This document shows, one piece after another, positions 1-10,447 of a DNA stretch of 64,000 bases; the stretch's first letter is position 1, and each line of letters starts with the position of its first letter. The DNA is taken from positions 1,674,001 to 1,738,000 of the forward strand of contig NW_025408672.1 of assembly GCF_020360975.1 (NCBI RefSeq). The letters are read 5' to 3'. The position numbers were made by a program, and so were the translations under genes. The notes under the pieces are model-generated. The model was not told where the DNA came from and searched no databases. It worked only from the letters and a program-made list of their open reading frames with translations. This stretch comes from Hirsutella rhossiliensis. Lineage: Eukaryota; Ascomycota; Sordariomycetes; Hypocreales; Ophiocordycipitaceae.

Positions 1-552
1 ATTTTATCGTAATAAAAACGTCTAGGCGCTACCCTAAAGGCGTCCTCTAGATTATAAGTTTAGTCTAAACGTTTCTATATATTAGTAGGTTAAGATAATT
101 AAGCGATATTTTTAATTTTAATCTTGCCTATATAACTACTATCTAATTTAGAGGAGTAAGACCGTCGACGCTTCCTTAAGCGGATAGCGATAGTACTAGC
201 GCGTTTAGTAATTTCCTCTTTTAATTATATAACGCGATCTTATAGGCGTTTCGTCTCTTCTAGCTCTTTAACCTATACTTATAGAGCTATAAGCTTTTCC
301 TTATAAGACGGTTATCTTACGCCTATAGGTAGCGATATCTTCGATATAGTTATAACGCTATATATATTATATTCTCCTTATTATAAGACTAAAGCTTATA
401 AGAAGAGGGATTTTTCCTCTTTCGTTAAAATAGCGAGTAGTCTATAATATATAAGCGGGGTAAGTATAATTCCCTACCGATAAATTCCGATATATTAGTA
501 CTATATACCCGAGTGCTTTATTAGTATATACCTCTTAATAGCGCTCTAATAA
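1..552. other. RIP-decayed DNA, unassigned
   Basis: Heavily RIP-mutated sequence (TpA-rich, almost no CpA or TpG). It lies beyond the point, near 552, where the neighbouring inverted Gypsy-D copy stops matching the right-hand Gypsy-D element. I could not follow a recognisable protein on either strand. It is probably part of another repeat. Confidence 0.5.
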
Positions 553-1998
553 TTAAAGTAGGCTCCTTTTTTATATAGGCGGATAATTCCTCCTTCTCCT
601 TTACTAGTACTAGTAATTAGGGCTCTAGAGCCTATCTTTACTTTAGAGCTACTCTTTTTCTTTTAGGCCTAGGGGCATAGAGTCCTCTTTATTATCTAAG
701 GTAAGGAGCGGTTCTATCTTCGCTACTTAAACTACTATAAGCTACTTAGATAAAAGGAAGGGGCATTTTAATATAAAGTATATAGACGCACCGTAATATA
801 AGTAGCGGCCGTTAGCTTTTTTTTCCTTAATTTCCTTACTTATTACTTACTTCGCCCGCTACTTAAAGAGTAGGATAGTATAGGGGATATTTAATAATAA
901 CTTCTTACTACGTTTAGCTCGGTCTATATAAGTAGCCGATATTAAGGTATCTTTATTAGTATCGATAGTTAGCTATTCTTTTTATAAAGGGGCGGTAATC
1001 TTATTACCGCTATATAGTATATACTTATAAAGCTTTTAGAAATATAGCGTTTACTTATAGCCCTATACTACCTTTATTAACTAGCTTACGTACTTACTAT
1101 AGTTAATAAGTATAATTATAAGGATAAGTAGCTCTTATAAGGCTAGTATAATTAAGTTTTATAATTATATAAGCTTCGCGCTATCTTTTTATACTATAGT
1201 TCCCGCTACTTATAAGAGCGTCTCTTTAAAGTTAGGGAGGAATTCGCTAAAGGTCTACCTATCCTTTTACCTAAGGGTCTATAGCCTATCCTATACCTTC
1301 TCTCGCTCCTATATATTACCGAACGTATATATAAGGTATTAAAAGAAGTCCTATAGGTCGCGTCTACCCTTAGGGCTACCCTTATCCTAGAATCTAGAGA
1401 TCTACTATATCTAGGGCTTTAGTAGTATATAAAAGAGCGAATACTACGCTATATTATAATAGCCGTTTAGGCCTTATTTCTTATCTATTATAAACTTTAT
1501 CTATAGCTAGCTAAGGAAGAAGTAAAAGGACTTAAGCTTATTATCCTAAGTTAGCTAAGGAAGCGGCTTTTATATTAGTAGTACCGCCGCTATAACCGGT
1601 ATTATAGAGGTTATAGGGGTTAACGCTAGTCTTATAGATAGCTCCCTTAGTATAGTAAGAACCTTATTCTTCTCGCTAGCCGTCGGGCTTTTAATCGCTT
1701 TTAGGATAGCTATAATACTTCCTATCCGCTTAAGGGGTAGCGGGGTACTCCCTTAAGGAAGCGGCACCCTTTTTAAGGAGATATCTATTAAATCTATTAG
1801 TTAATAGCTTATATTATTATAGAGTAAGTAGAGGCGTATATATAGGTGCTATCTATAAGATAATATTAATAAGCTATATAGAGCTCTTTAATATATAGCT
1901 AGCCTATATATATATATAGGATCTAGCCCTTTATACGTAACTATATAGCTTAAGCTATAGCCTAAGCCTATAACCTATAATAGTTAAAGACTCTTATA
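553..1998 (-). mobile_element. Gypsy-D fragment, inverted: LTR start, gag, pol start
   Basis: Read on the minus strand, this matches the plus-strand element that begins at 59,297. Both start with a TATAAGAGTCTTT terminus (probably TGTAAGAG before RIP), followed by the same LTR text, the same gag text and the same short run before protease, where the match ends near 553. No reading frame survives, and nonsense codons are TAA or TAG. The two copies differ mainly by C/T and G/A changes. It is a truncated LTR retrotransposon in opposite orientation to its relative at the other end of the window. Confidence 0.75.
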
Positions 1999-2039
1999 TT
2001 AATAGAGCCTATATAAGCGTTAGTAAACCTAGGTAAAAG

Positions 2040-4600
2040 AAAATAATCTACTATATTACTATATTAAAGATATTAAACTAAATATTATATATTTAAGGGT
2101 CTTTAGCTATATAGCGTTCCTAATAATAATTATAGTATTAGAATATATTAAGTTATATAAGACGTAATTACCCCTTAAGTAAAGAGCTTATATCGGCTAC
2201 TTAGTAGGCTATAGGTTTACTTAATAATACGTTATATAGATACCGTTAATTAAATAAAATAAACTAATAGTATTAGCTAATATATATTTTAATAAGTTTA
2301 TAAACTATAATATAAATAAAAAAGAGTAAGCCTAGCTAGTCTAAATATATAGCTATAATATCCTTAGAGATATAGCTATAACTAACGTTATAGATAGCGG
2401 GGAACCTAAAACCTTTAAAGTACTAAGTTTATCCGATAATAATATAGATAACGGTTAGACGCTAAAAGAAGTAATTACCCTCTTATAGGACCTATTACCC
2501 CTATATACTCTAGAAGAATAAGGATTAAAGACGCCCTTATAGGCATTATATAAATATATATATCTTTCCCCTTTAAAAATAATAGGCCTAAGGATAGAGA
2601 TTTTAATATTACCCCTTCTACTTAATACTATATTTAATATAGAGTTACTAAGCTCTATGCCTCCTATGCCCGTAATAGATACTATAGCTTGCAACCCCTC
2701 CTATATCTTATTAAGGAGATAGCTTAAAGATATAATACTTATATTAATCGACTTATCTCCTTAAGACGAACGCGATAATATACCTCTTAACCTAAGGGGT
2801 AAAGGAACGATTATAGTATAGGTTTAAGAAGATAACCCTTAGTCCGAACCCTATACCCTTAACCTAGCGGTTAGTAGGGCCGGCTTAAGGATATTATAAA
2901 TATAAGAATAACGTAGATAAAAGGATACGTTATTAAGGATTAACCTAAGTAACGTTATTAAAGGAAAACGGGCTTATAGGCCTAAGAGATCCCTTATTAA
3001 TAATATTATTATAAAGGTAAGTAAGTATAAGCTTTACGTTAAAGATATACCGCCTCCCCCTACTTCTTTTAACGCGGCAATAGCTTTAGAATTCGTATAT
3101 AAGTAAAAGGAAGCTAGAAACAGCGAAATAAAGGAAAACCTAGTAAGGGGTATATAGAAGACTATCCTAAAAGCTATTATTAAATAGAAAGGTTACTTCC
3201 TAATCCCCTTACGTTAGGTCTTTATATATAAGACCGATAAATAAGGGTATATTATACGCTTTAAAGTATATACTATAGTTTATAGATACTTATAACCTAA
3301 AGGTAACGAGGATATATATATAGCTATACTATAAGTATAAATATTTCGACTACTAATAGCCTTCTACTACCTTAAGGACTTCGAGATAAAATAATATAAC
3401 GTAAAAATAGTATATCTATATATAATCCTATACTAAGAAGTCTATTACTAGCCTCTACTAGGATTCTTAATACCTAGGCTATGCTTAAAGCTATTAAAAG
3501 CACTATATAGGCTCCGTATCTCCCTAAAGCTATAGTTTAAAGAGATATCTAGTTTCTTTACTAAACTAAGAGCCTAGTAGCTAGTAGAAGACGCCTACGT
3601 ATTAGTCTATAAGGGCGTTATTATCTTTATCTTTATAGATAATATCGTTATAATATATCCTAAAGGGCAAAAATAAGACTAGGAATAGCTATATAAGGCT
3701 ATTATAAAGAAATATACCGTTATATATATAGGAGAGCTATGCTAGTTCCTTAGCATTAAGATTATTAGGGATAGGGATCTTAAGAAAATATAGCTCTCGT
3801 AAGCTTCCTATATTTCTAAGACCGCGAAGAAATATTATATCCTTAATAATAATATCCTTCGTAAGCCTAAGATCCTACTAATAATAAAAGAGCTCGTCCC
3901 CTACGAAAAGCAAGCCTTAAAGGAAGAGATATATAAATATATCTCTCTAATTAGGTCGCTTATTTATCTAGCAATTTATACTAAGCTAGATATTATATTT
4001 ATAGCTAGAAAGCTAGCTTAATATAATTATAACCCTAGGCCGCGCTATAGGCATAAAGTATATAAATGCCTAGCTTACCTCTATTATATAAGAAACCGCT
4101 ATATCTACTTTACGGCGATAAACTTAATAAGGCGGCTAATATATATATCCGACTCCTTATACGCCGATAACCTAGAGACTAAGAAGTCCTTATAAGGATA
4201 AATATTCTTATTCCTTAGTAGGCTAATTAACTAGAAAGCTACTAAGTAAGCTATTATAATAATATCCTTTATAAAAGCTAAATTATTAGTACTCTTATAG
4301 ATAGCTAAGGAATAGGTAGTATTTAGCTAGCTAATTAAGGAGCTTAGTATTAATATTAAAGGGACTATAGAGCTCTAGTATAATAACCTTTAGACTATTA
4401 AGCTTCTAACTAAATTAAGCGCGAAGCTTAAGATAAACCTTAAGCACGTTAACGTTTATAGATACTAGCTTTATTAAGAGGTATAGTAAGATTAGATATA
4501 AGTTAACTAAATCGAATTAATAGATAACCTAGCTAATAGTATAATAAAGGCGCTTATATACTAGAAGTATTAAAGCTTTATTAAGTAACTAGGGCTAGTA
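2040..4600 (+). pseudogene. Copia-1 pol remnant (reverse transcriptase-RNase H)
   Basis: Reading through TAA/TAG gives a Ty1/Copia-type polyprotein C-terminal half. The RT core includes a FIFIDNIVI stretch near 3,630-3,655, where a Copia enzyme has F-V-D-D; the second Asp reads Asn, as expected of a G-to-A change. The RNase H region near 4,150-4,320 shows the usual order: a D-S-x-Y-A-D-N block, K-K-S-x-Q-G, then K-A-T-K-Q. A conserved tail ending in K-Q-L-G-L lies near 4,590. Gag, protease and most of integrase are missing or not recognised. The 5' edge abuts the inverted Gypsy-D LTR near 2,000-2,040. It encodes no functional product. Confidence 0.8.
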
Positions 4601-5068
4601 ATACGGCCGGAAGATATATTAGGAGATAATATACCTAACTACTATATTAAGGCATAATATCTCCTTACTATAGCGAACTCGATAATTACTAGATCCTAAT
4701 AATAAAAGCACTACTATATATACTAAGATTAAGGGATTCTAATAGCGTAGTTAGATCTTAATTTAGTTAAGAAACTATAAAGATCTAAGAGGTAGAGGTT
4801 AGCCTTATTTATTACTAAGAAGTAAAGCTATTACTAGACTACCCCTTAAATAGTATAATACTATAGCGCTTAAACTTACGATAATCGCGATAGCTTTATT
4901 AAAATAAGCCTAATTAATATAAGGAATATATTATTAGAAAGCCTACCTTTAGGATTACTTTTATCCTAAAAAGACAACGTTGCTAGCAAAGGTACTACGG
5001 TACCTAGACTACTTAAAGGGATGCCCCGCTATGCCCCTCCTTATAAGGAAGGTTATAAATATAACTTA
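4601..5068. other. RIP-decayed DNA after Copia-1, possible 3' LTR
   Basis: AT-rich, CpA-poor sequence after the end of Copia-1 pol, where a 3' untranslated region and LTR would be expected. I found no second copy in the window to prove an LTR. Nothing else is recognisable. Confidence 0.35.
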
Positions 5069-5140
5069 TAACTACTAGTTAAACGGTAAGAGTAGGTTAT
5101 ATAACCCTATTAATCGTAAGTTCGACTCCCCCTAGGGCGA
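5069..5140 (+). other. tRNA-like relic with A and B boxes
   Basis: A perfect match to the Pol III A-box consensus (TAGTTAAACGG, 5,076-5,086) is followed 43 bases later by a near-perfect B box (AGTTCGACTCC, 5,119-5,129), the spacing of an intronless tRNA. The expected acceptor stem does not pair (TAACTAC against TAGGGCG), and the T stem is damaged. A 17-bp stretch of its anticodon region (from GAGTAGGTTATA) is repeated at 5,143-5,159. It is a decayed tRNA gene or tRNA-derived SINE head, not a working tRNA as far as I can fold it. Confidence 0.4.
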
Positions 5141-5191
5141 AAGAGTAGGTTATATAACCACGCCCTAGGGGGGGCGCGGTTAACGAACTTA

Positions 5192-5254
5192 GGGGCCCGA
5201 GGAGATAGGATATAAGGAGGGGGGTTCTCCTTATATCCTATCCTCTCGGGTCCC
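5192..5254. repeat. Long hairpin (about 24-28 bp arms)
   Basis: The arms 5,196-5,219 and 5,227-5,250 are reverse complements except for two adjacent bases, with a 7-base loop, and pairing extends a few bases outward. The arms read CCCGAGGAGATAGGATATAA and onward. It marks the left border of the non-RIP island. It could be the tip of a foldback element. Confidence 0.7.
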
Positions 5255-5445
5255 GGCTTTTGCCTTTTACTGCATTTACCTTCCCTTTTTATAGGATATA
5301 ATTAGGAGCCTCCCCTATTTTTAGACAACCTCCTTAAACAGACAATAAAGCACCCGAATTTAATATCGGAATAGCCTTATATTTATTAGACCGAACGCTC
5401 CTCTACCTATTGCCCCACTATCTAGAAGCTAAGGTAGCAAGGGGG

Positions 5446-5781
5446 TGTATTAAGGAGAGTGGGCATAAGAGGCCATAGTTATGCCTAGTAGACCTAATAG
5501 TTATATATAAGGAAGCCTGCCTAACTAATATAACTCCCCTAGCCTAAGGACATTATGCAGGCCTAACTTAGGTATAGGAACATCCTAATGCCCTCTTTTG
5601 GCTAGTTATATATGGTCACTATACCTATATAAGCCCCTCCCTTGTCCCAATGGATAGACCAAGACATGCATCACTAAATTCACCTTTCTGTGCCCCTATT
5701 TCTTCCACTGTGCTCTCAAGCCTCTGCTTGAGAGTAACTATAAGAAGACAGAACTTCTCACATTCATTTAGACAGACGACA
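5446..5781 (+). other. Possible solo LTR with TATA box
   Basis: The segment begins TGTATTAAGG and ends ACGACA, so it has TG...CA ends. It contains a TATATAAG box at 5,626-5,633 and a perfect 8-bp palindrome arm pair (CTCTCAAG / CTTGAGAG) at about 5,713-5,734. Composition is close to normal. No target-site duplication is visible and no second copy is in the window, so the boundaries are guesses. Confidence 0.25.
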
Positions 5782-5832
5782 ATGAACATTCTTTGACTCT
5801 TACCCTACCTTTTAATATTTGCGAGAAGAGAA

Positions 5833-6171
5833 TTGGTCGGGGTGAAAGAGCAGCTAGATCAGCTGATGCAAAAGCTGGATGTATCGGACGAGGTGGCTTT
5901 GCCAAGTGGCCCTCGAGCATCGTTTGCGGACGTATTCCTGCTTTTACGACCCGTCGCTCACGAGACGGCCTCGAAATTGCGCTGCAGCGTCGGTCTCGCG
6001 ATCGCCGTTTCCAATGCATCTCTGTATGTGTTTGTCCGTTGGTCCTTCATCGACTTGCATACTGACCATAATCTGCAGGAGAGCTTATATGTGAGTCATC
6101 TGCCCACCTGTCCGCCGGCAAGGTCGGCAAACGGTGTTGAAGATGAGACAGGGCAGCATCTAGGAATATGA
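5833..6171 (+). CDS. Short unrecognised reading frame with possible intron
   Basis: An open frame of about 112 codons in normal-composition DNA starts with a charged, helix-prone stretch (VKEQLDQLMQKLDV), then a Ser/Pro run and a hydrophobic stretch. There is no ATG at the left edge; the frame opens at a TTG. A credible intron lies inside it: GTATGT at 6,024, CTGAC at 6,062-6,066 and CAG ending 6,078. Splicing there leads quickly to a stop. The first part is faintly like the coiled-coil start of LINE ORF1 proteins, such as the one at 9,450. It could be a gene fragment, a LINE 5' relic or chance. Confidence 0.2.
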   Translation: MVGVKEQLDQLMQKLDVSDEVALPSGPRASFADVFLLLRPVAHETASKLRCSVGLAIAVSNASLYVFVRWSFIDLHTDHNLQESLYVSHLPTCPPARSANGVEDETGQHLGI

Positions 6172-7116
6172 CGGGACAAAGGCCATTGGGTACAGCCTCT
6201 CTCACCGCTTCTTTAACTAGCAGTCCTACAAGGACACCGACCGCACTCTTAACCCTAGGCGGGACCAAGAGCTAATGAGCTACAAAACTCCGCCTCCACA
6301 GTGCATGCCTGAAGGCAACCGGAAGATCGCCCTTAAGTCACCCCGCGGTCGCAGACCCCAGCGCCGGTGGCGAATTTGCCCATCTCGTTTGCTTGGAAGA
6401 CCGAAGAGGTATATAGTGCCGAGCTGTTATTACCTATATCTCGGACTCGCCTTTACGTGCAGCGGCATTTTCGCTGCTTCGACCAAGATGGATTTTAACA
6501 CAGCCCATGCAAGGAGCGCCCGGGTCAGCTATCAGTAACTTCGTTCGTCAATGGCGGTGAGACACCTCGACCTCTAGACTAACGTTTCGTCAAAATGCAC
6601 TTCATATGCGTACTTACTTCGAACGTCGTAACTAAGCTTTAGCGGCTAAAAAAGCAAAGGTTTCCTCTCGGCCCGTTAGCCCGTAAGGGGACGGGCCGAT
6701 AATCACGGCAAAGCAAAGATGTAGTCTAGGTACACTAGGACATCATAGGTACACTGAGGACTACGTTTTAAGACCTACAGCAATATATATGGGAGAAGAT
6801 GCAGTTATCATGTAACTTGGATGGCATATTCAGGTCGTGGTCCTTCTGCAGTCAAGCACATTCACCGCCTATCATATAACACTTCGCAGGGGCCCACGGC
6901 CTCTCACCGCAATTATCAGACGTGGTCGATTCGGTCACAGTTTATGCACCTCTAGAAAGCCATAAACCACGGCGAGGCCAGTCATATTTAGTCCAAGAGG
7001 GCAAGAAGAGAAATGATTGCAAGCTACGCAAGATACTTCATTGGAGTCTTGAAACATTCTACTTATTTCTTCGGGATAGAACAAGCGAACCGGATCTCGT
7101 AAGAAACGAGAAAGCC
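6172..7116 (+). promoter_or_regulatory. Upstream region of the cysteine-synthase-like gene
   Basis: A non-coding stretch of normal composition. It contains a GC-rich hairpin (TCGGCCCGT at 6,668-6,676 pairing with ACGGGCCGA at 6,691-6,699) and two near-identical direct repeats AGGTACACTAGGAC / AGGTACACTGAGGAC at about 6,728-6,763. A TATA-like ATATATAT lies near 6,783. From 6,922 the frame that becomes exon 1 is already open but has no ATG until 7,117. The promoter itself is inferred from position only. Confidence 0.35.
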
Positions 7117-9108
7117 ATGGCTACTGCAAATCCAATGAACGTCTTCAAAGGCCCCGAATCACTGACCCAGTACTATGATCCAGATCAAAATCCCCCATTG
7201 CCGCTGGTTGAAATCCCTAAGCGCCTTAATCCTCTGCGTGAAGATGGCGTCCGGATTTTCGCAAAGATACTCACGGCGTTGCCAGCCCAGAATGTTAAGT
7301 CTTTACCTGGTGTGTGTAACTACATGTAGTCATCGCGCAACCCACTTACATGTATACACTGCAGTGCTGAACATGCTTCAACAAGACCCCGATATAAGAA
7401 GCAAGCCTCTCGCAGAGGCAAGCTCCGGGTCCACCGCCATTTCCCTCGGCGTCATTGCCAGAGCACTCTGGGGCCATGAGGATGTTCATGCCCATGTTTC
7501 CAATAAAAAGCCTATCTCTCAGATGAAGCTGTTGAGGCTTTTCGGCATCAGCGTGTATGTAATACCCACCCCGAGAGTGCCCCGTCTAGCGTTTATTATG
7601 CAGGACTAACTATGAAATCAAAAGGGACCTATTTGGAGGCATGACCCAGCCAACGTACGACGATCCGAAAGGAATAATGGGAAGGTTGAGAAACCGGGCT
7701 ACTCAGAAAGGAGATATTTTCAATCCTGGACAGTACCACAATGAGAATGTAAGTCGCGATTACTATTTTGATTCCACGAGATTTCATATCGAGGCAATTA
7801 CTGACTCCCTTTGCTTATATAGAACTGGAAGTCCCATATTAGATGGACAGGCCCACAAATTGTAAGGCAACTACCTGAGATCAACGTGTTCAGTGCCACG
7901 GTTGGCACTGGGGGTAAGTACCATGTCTACCGTGCTAGAGCAACTACTCATATATATCCAAAGGGTGTGTTGTTGGCAATGGGAAGTATATTAAAGCTAA
8001 GAAGCCTTCTACCACGATTCTTGGGTAAGTACGAATCTCCTCACACGTACATAAAAGACATATCTGATACCAAGTTGCTAATAAATGCCAATTTAAAGCG
8101 TCTTCAATGCCCACGGTGACACTACTCCAGGGCCTCGACACCTCCCCGGCATGGACTGTGCCCCGTTCGCCCAGGAAATTTTCGAAACAATCGACTGTTA
8201 CGAAATTGTGAAATCTGTCGACTCCTTTCGAACCTCCATGTCGCTCTGCCGCAATGGCATCATTTGTGGCCCGTCGTCCGGTGAAGCACTCCACGGTTTG
8301 CTCGCATACCTGAAAAAACAGCAGGCAGCTGGCAGGCTCGGAGACCTTGCCGAGCCAGAGACAGGTGAAACCAACTGCGTCTTCATCTGCGCCGATCTCC
8401 CATATCAATACGTCGACTTATACCATGCCAAGCTTCCAGAGGACGAATTCCCAAAAATATATAATGAGGTGCGCATACCTCTTAACTCATTGTTTTGTGC
8501 TCTAAACTTAGGTTTGCGTAAAGGAGCTCCTAGCCTGCGATTTGGATGTTTATGACGATCGATACCACCTCACACCACCACTTCTCATCGACCTCCTAGA
8601 TCGAGGAAATCTTATCACCTCCATATTTTGCCAAGGTCTGTCTAGCTGTGACGCACTCCGGCAGTACGGGCCATCTTCAGGGTCTCCAGGGTCTCCGGGA
8701 TCCAGCTCCGCTTCATCCTTGCCTAGCGGTAGATCATCATACAGCCAATCATCCACTGCTTGCTCACAATGTAGCTGCAATCCCCGCCAGATACTAGCGG
8801 TCATAGATTTCCGTTCAGAATCAGAATTTTCCCGGAATCATCTCCAGCATTCCGTCAATCTTCCCCTGCCAGATAGATCGGAAGACTTATTCGCGAACTC
8901 CATGGAGGTGCAAGAGCGGTGGATGGAACTTCAAGAGCAATTTAAGGAACAAAATCGGTTAATCGATCAAGGCGGAAAGATATTGCTGGTATGCATGTAT
9001 GGCGATACATCGCGCATGGCAACGGCGATGCTTAGGGCACAGGGAAGGGAGGCCTATTGTGTAAAAGGCGGGTTTCGGAGTTTTTTATCGTACTTTAAAG
9101 AGGGTTAA
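7117..9108 (+). CDS. PLP-dependent cysteine-synthase-like enzyme with C-terminal rhodanese domain
   Basis: Seven exons: 7117-7309, 7365-7554, 7625-7748, 7823-7913, 7964-8024, 8099-8468 and 8512-9108 (1,626 nt, 541 residues). All six introns are 43-74 bp and GT-AG; several have GTAAGT or GTATGT donors and CTAAC/CTGAC-type branch sites. The start ATG lies in GCCATGG and gives the usual fungal N-terminus before YYDPDQNPPLPLVEIP. The fold-type II PLP domain spans about residues 20-330, with candidate Schiff-base Lys61 (NVKSLP), phosphate loop SSGST (84-88), a glycine loop TVGTGG (195-200) and CGPSSG (276-281). A Ser/Gly/Pro linker (about 395-430) leads to a rhodanese domain with Cys504 in CMYGDTS. 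Family members act on O-acetylserine-type substrates; pairing with a sulfurtransferase suggests sulfur delivery to the PLP site, which is inference. Codons contain normal CA/TG, so the gene escaped RIP. Confidence 0.9.
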
Positions 9109-9133
9109 TGTTATGCTTCCATCATGAGAATTT

Positions 9134-9331
9134 AGGGCTCTTAATAGTGCAAACCGTCCACACTACTAGTGTGGACTGCTCGTTTCAAGTCTGGCTTGAT
9201 CGAGTCAAAAGCAATTAAAATTGCATCCTACCAATAAGATTTCTCATCATTTGCTTTTGTCACGATTGAACCATACTTAGGACCAGCAGTCTAGGTTAAT
9301 AGTGTAACCGGTTTGCACTATTAAGAGCCCT
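9134..9331. mobile_element. 198-bp foldback / MITE-like element
   Basis: Perfect 23-bp inverted repeats occupy 9,134-9,156 and 9,309-9,331 (outer end AGGGCTCTTAATAGTGC). Inside the left arm lies a second hairpin, GTCCACAC (9,156-9,163) pairing with GTGTGGAC (9,169-9,176), and the right arm overlaps another imperfect palindrome. There is no coding capacity. The left outer flank is TA but the right is TG, so a TA target duplication is only half supported. It starts 25 bp after the stop codon of the rhodanese-fusion gene and includes an AATAAG near 9,233, so it may lie in that gene's 3' UTR. Confidence 0.65.
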
Positions 9332-9404
9332 GGTCGAGGAAAGTCCAAGTTGCTGCCGATATGCGACGAGGGCGACAAGGAAAGAGACAGGTGAAATTGA
9401 ATGC

Positions 9405-9862
9405 GTGAGGGTATCGAGAAATGAAAATGTCAACAGCGGCCATGAGGAAATGGCGACGCTTGAGAAGGTCTGGGAGCTGCTGGGAGAGTATCGTGCGGAA
9501 TTCCAAGGATTGAAGGAAACACTCAAGGAGCAGAATAAGATCATCCGCGATTAGCAGGAGATAATCCGAAAGCAAAGAGGAGAAGCCGAGAAGCAAGAAA
9601 CGACCAATCGAGAGCTGAGCCTTCATTTGGAAGTCATCAAGCAGCAGATGAGCGACCAACTCAAGCATGTCTAAAAGCATCTCGAAGCCATCGCCGTGAG
9701 CGCAGTGGCTACCTCGCCAAGCACTTTCGCTGAGGTCGCGCGTTTATCGCCGTCGCCACGACAGAGCACTGTCCAATCGCGCCCGTCCGGTAGCACTGTG
9801 GAATCCAATGCGAACGAGCTTTTCTGCATGATCGACACATCACAAGTAGAGGCCAGGCGAGG
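9405..9862 (+). pseudogene. LINE (Tad-type) ORF1 fragment
   Basis: From an ATG at 9,450 one frame gives a long coiled coil (heptads rich in L, E, K and Q), then a Ser/Pro-rich segment with TFAEVARLSP, then FCMIDTSQVE. This order (coiled coil, F-A-E/D-V, I-D-T-S-x-V-E) is typical of the gag-like ORF1 of fungal Tad-clade LINEs. Two in-frame stops near 9,552 (TAG) and 9,672 (TAA) each fit a C-to-T change in a Gln codon. The frame is lost near 9,860 where the MYND pseudogene begins. Compared with the flanks, RIP damage here is light. Confidence 0.6.
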
Positions 9863-10447
9863 CCGAAGCACGAAGCCAGCGCACTGTTCCTACAGTGGAT
9901 AAGGCCGATCCTACGGGAGCACGAGGCAGCGTGTCGGAAGGCAGCAGGGGGGCGCTGCGAGAGCTGCGGCGAAGTCGCAAAGGACATTCTACAGAGCCCG
10001 ATATCTTACCTATATGCAGAGAGGCCGTTTGTGTTCGTGATCGTGTCGTCATTCTGCGGCCAAGAAGGATGCGAAATAAGGGCGAGGCAGGAAATGCAGG
10101 ACACGATGGCAGAGGCGGGGCAGGCGGACGGAAGCATGGGCGCAAAGCAAATGCAAGGGCAGGATGCACAGCACAGAGGGGAAGGTCTGCCAGGTTTATG
10201 GAGAGATGGCGGGGGCGAGGAGGTGCAGCCGATGCCTGGCGGTCGCGTATTGCAGCAGGCAACACTAAAAGGAGGACTAGAAGGTACATAAGAAGGGATG
10301 CAAGCCAAAGGCAAGCTAGGGAGCTAGGGAGGGGAAGCAAGCAACGCCGTCGAAGCGGCCTTAAGGCCAGCCTCACACGCCGCAACGGCCTTTGTAGAAC
10401 CAACCGCCGACTTCGGCGACCCTCGTCCCTATGACTTGCACAACTAA
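9857..10447 (+). pseudogene. MYND zinc-finger protein, broken
   Basis: In frame 2 from about 9,857 the sequence reads ALFLQWIRPILREHEAACRK, then a CESCGE pair and a FCGQEGCE motif. After a +1 shift near 10,110-10,180, frame 3 carries an MYND finger (about 10,182-10,305): KVCQVYGEM, RRCSRCLAVAYCSRQH, then K-V-H-K-K-G-C. Frame 2 resumes near 10,320 and ends DFGDPRPYDLHN with TAA at 10,445. One finger Cys reads Tyr, a Gln codon reads TAA and a Trp codon reads TAG, all C-to-T or G-to-A. Two compensating frameshifts separate the parts. MYND fingers bind protein partners. It may be a host-like gene caught beside, or carried by, the LINE fragment. Confidence 0.65.

Noticed and set aside
2455..2694. 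Minus-strand open frame of 79 codons
   Set aside because: It lies antisense inside the Copia-1 relic; openness is a by-product of one surviving TG in RIP-mutated DNA, and the plus strand carries the Copia text.
5446..5781. TATATAAG box as promoter of the cysteine-synthase-like gene
   Set aside because: It is about 1.5 kb upstream with intervening stops and better fits an LTR-type promoter.
6668..6699. Rho-independent-style terminator
   Set aside because: It is a GC hairpin without function as a bacterial terminator in a eukaryotic genome; listed only as a structure in the upstream region.
7944..8804. Minus-strand frames opposite exons 5-7
   Set aside because: Shadows of the intact plus-strand cysteine-synthase-like gene.
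9895..10434. Plus-strand frame of 179 codons, Arg/Gly-rich
   Set aside because: It is in the wrong frame relative to the MYND motifs and is low complexity.
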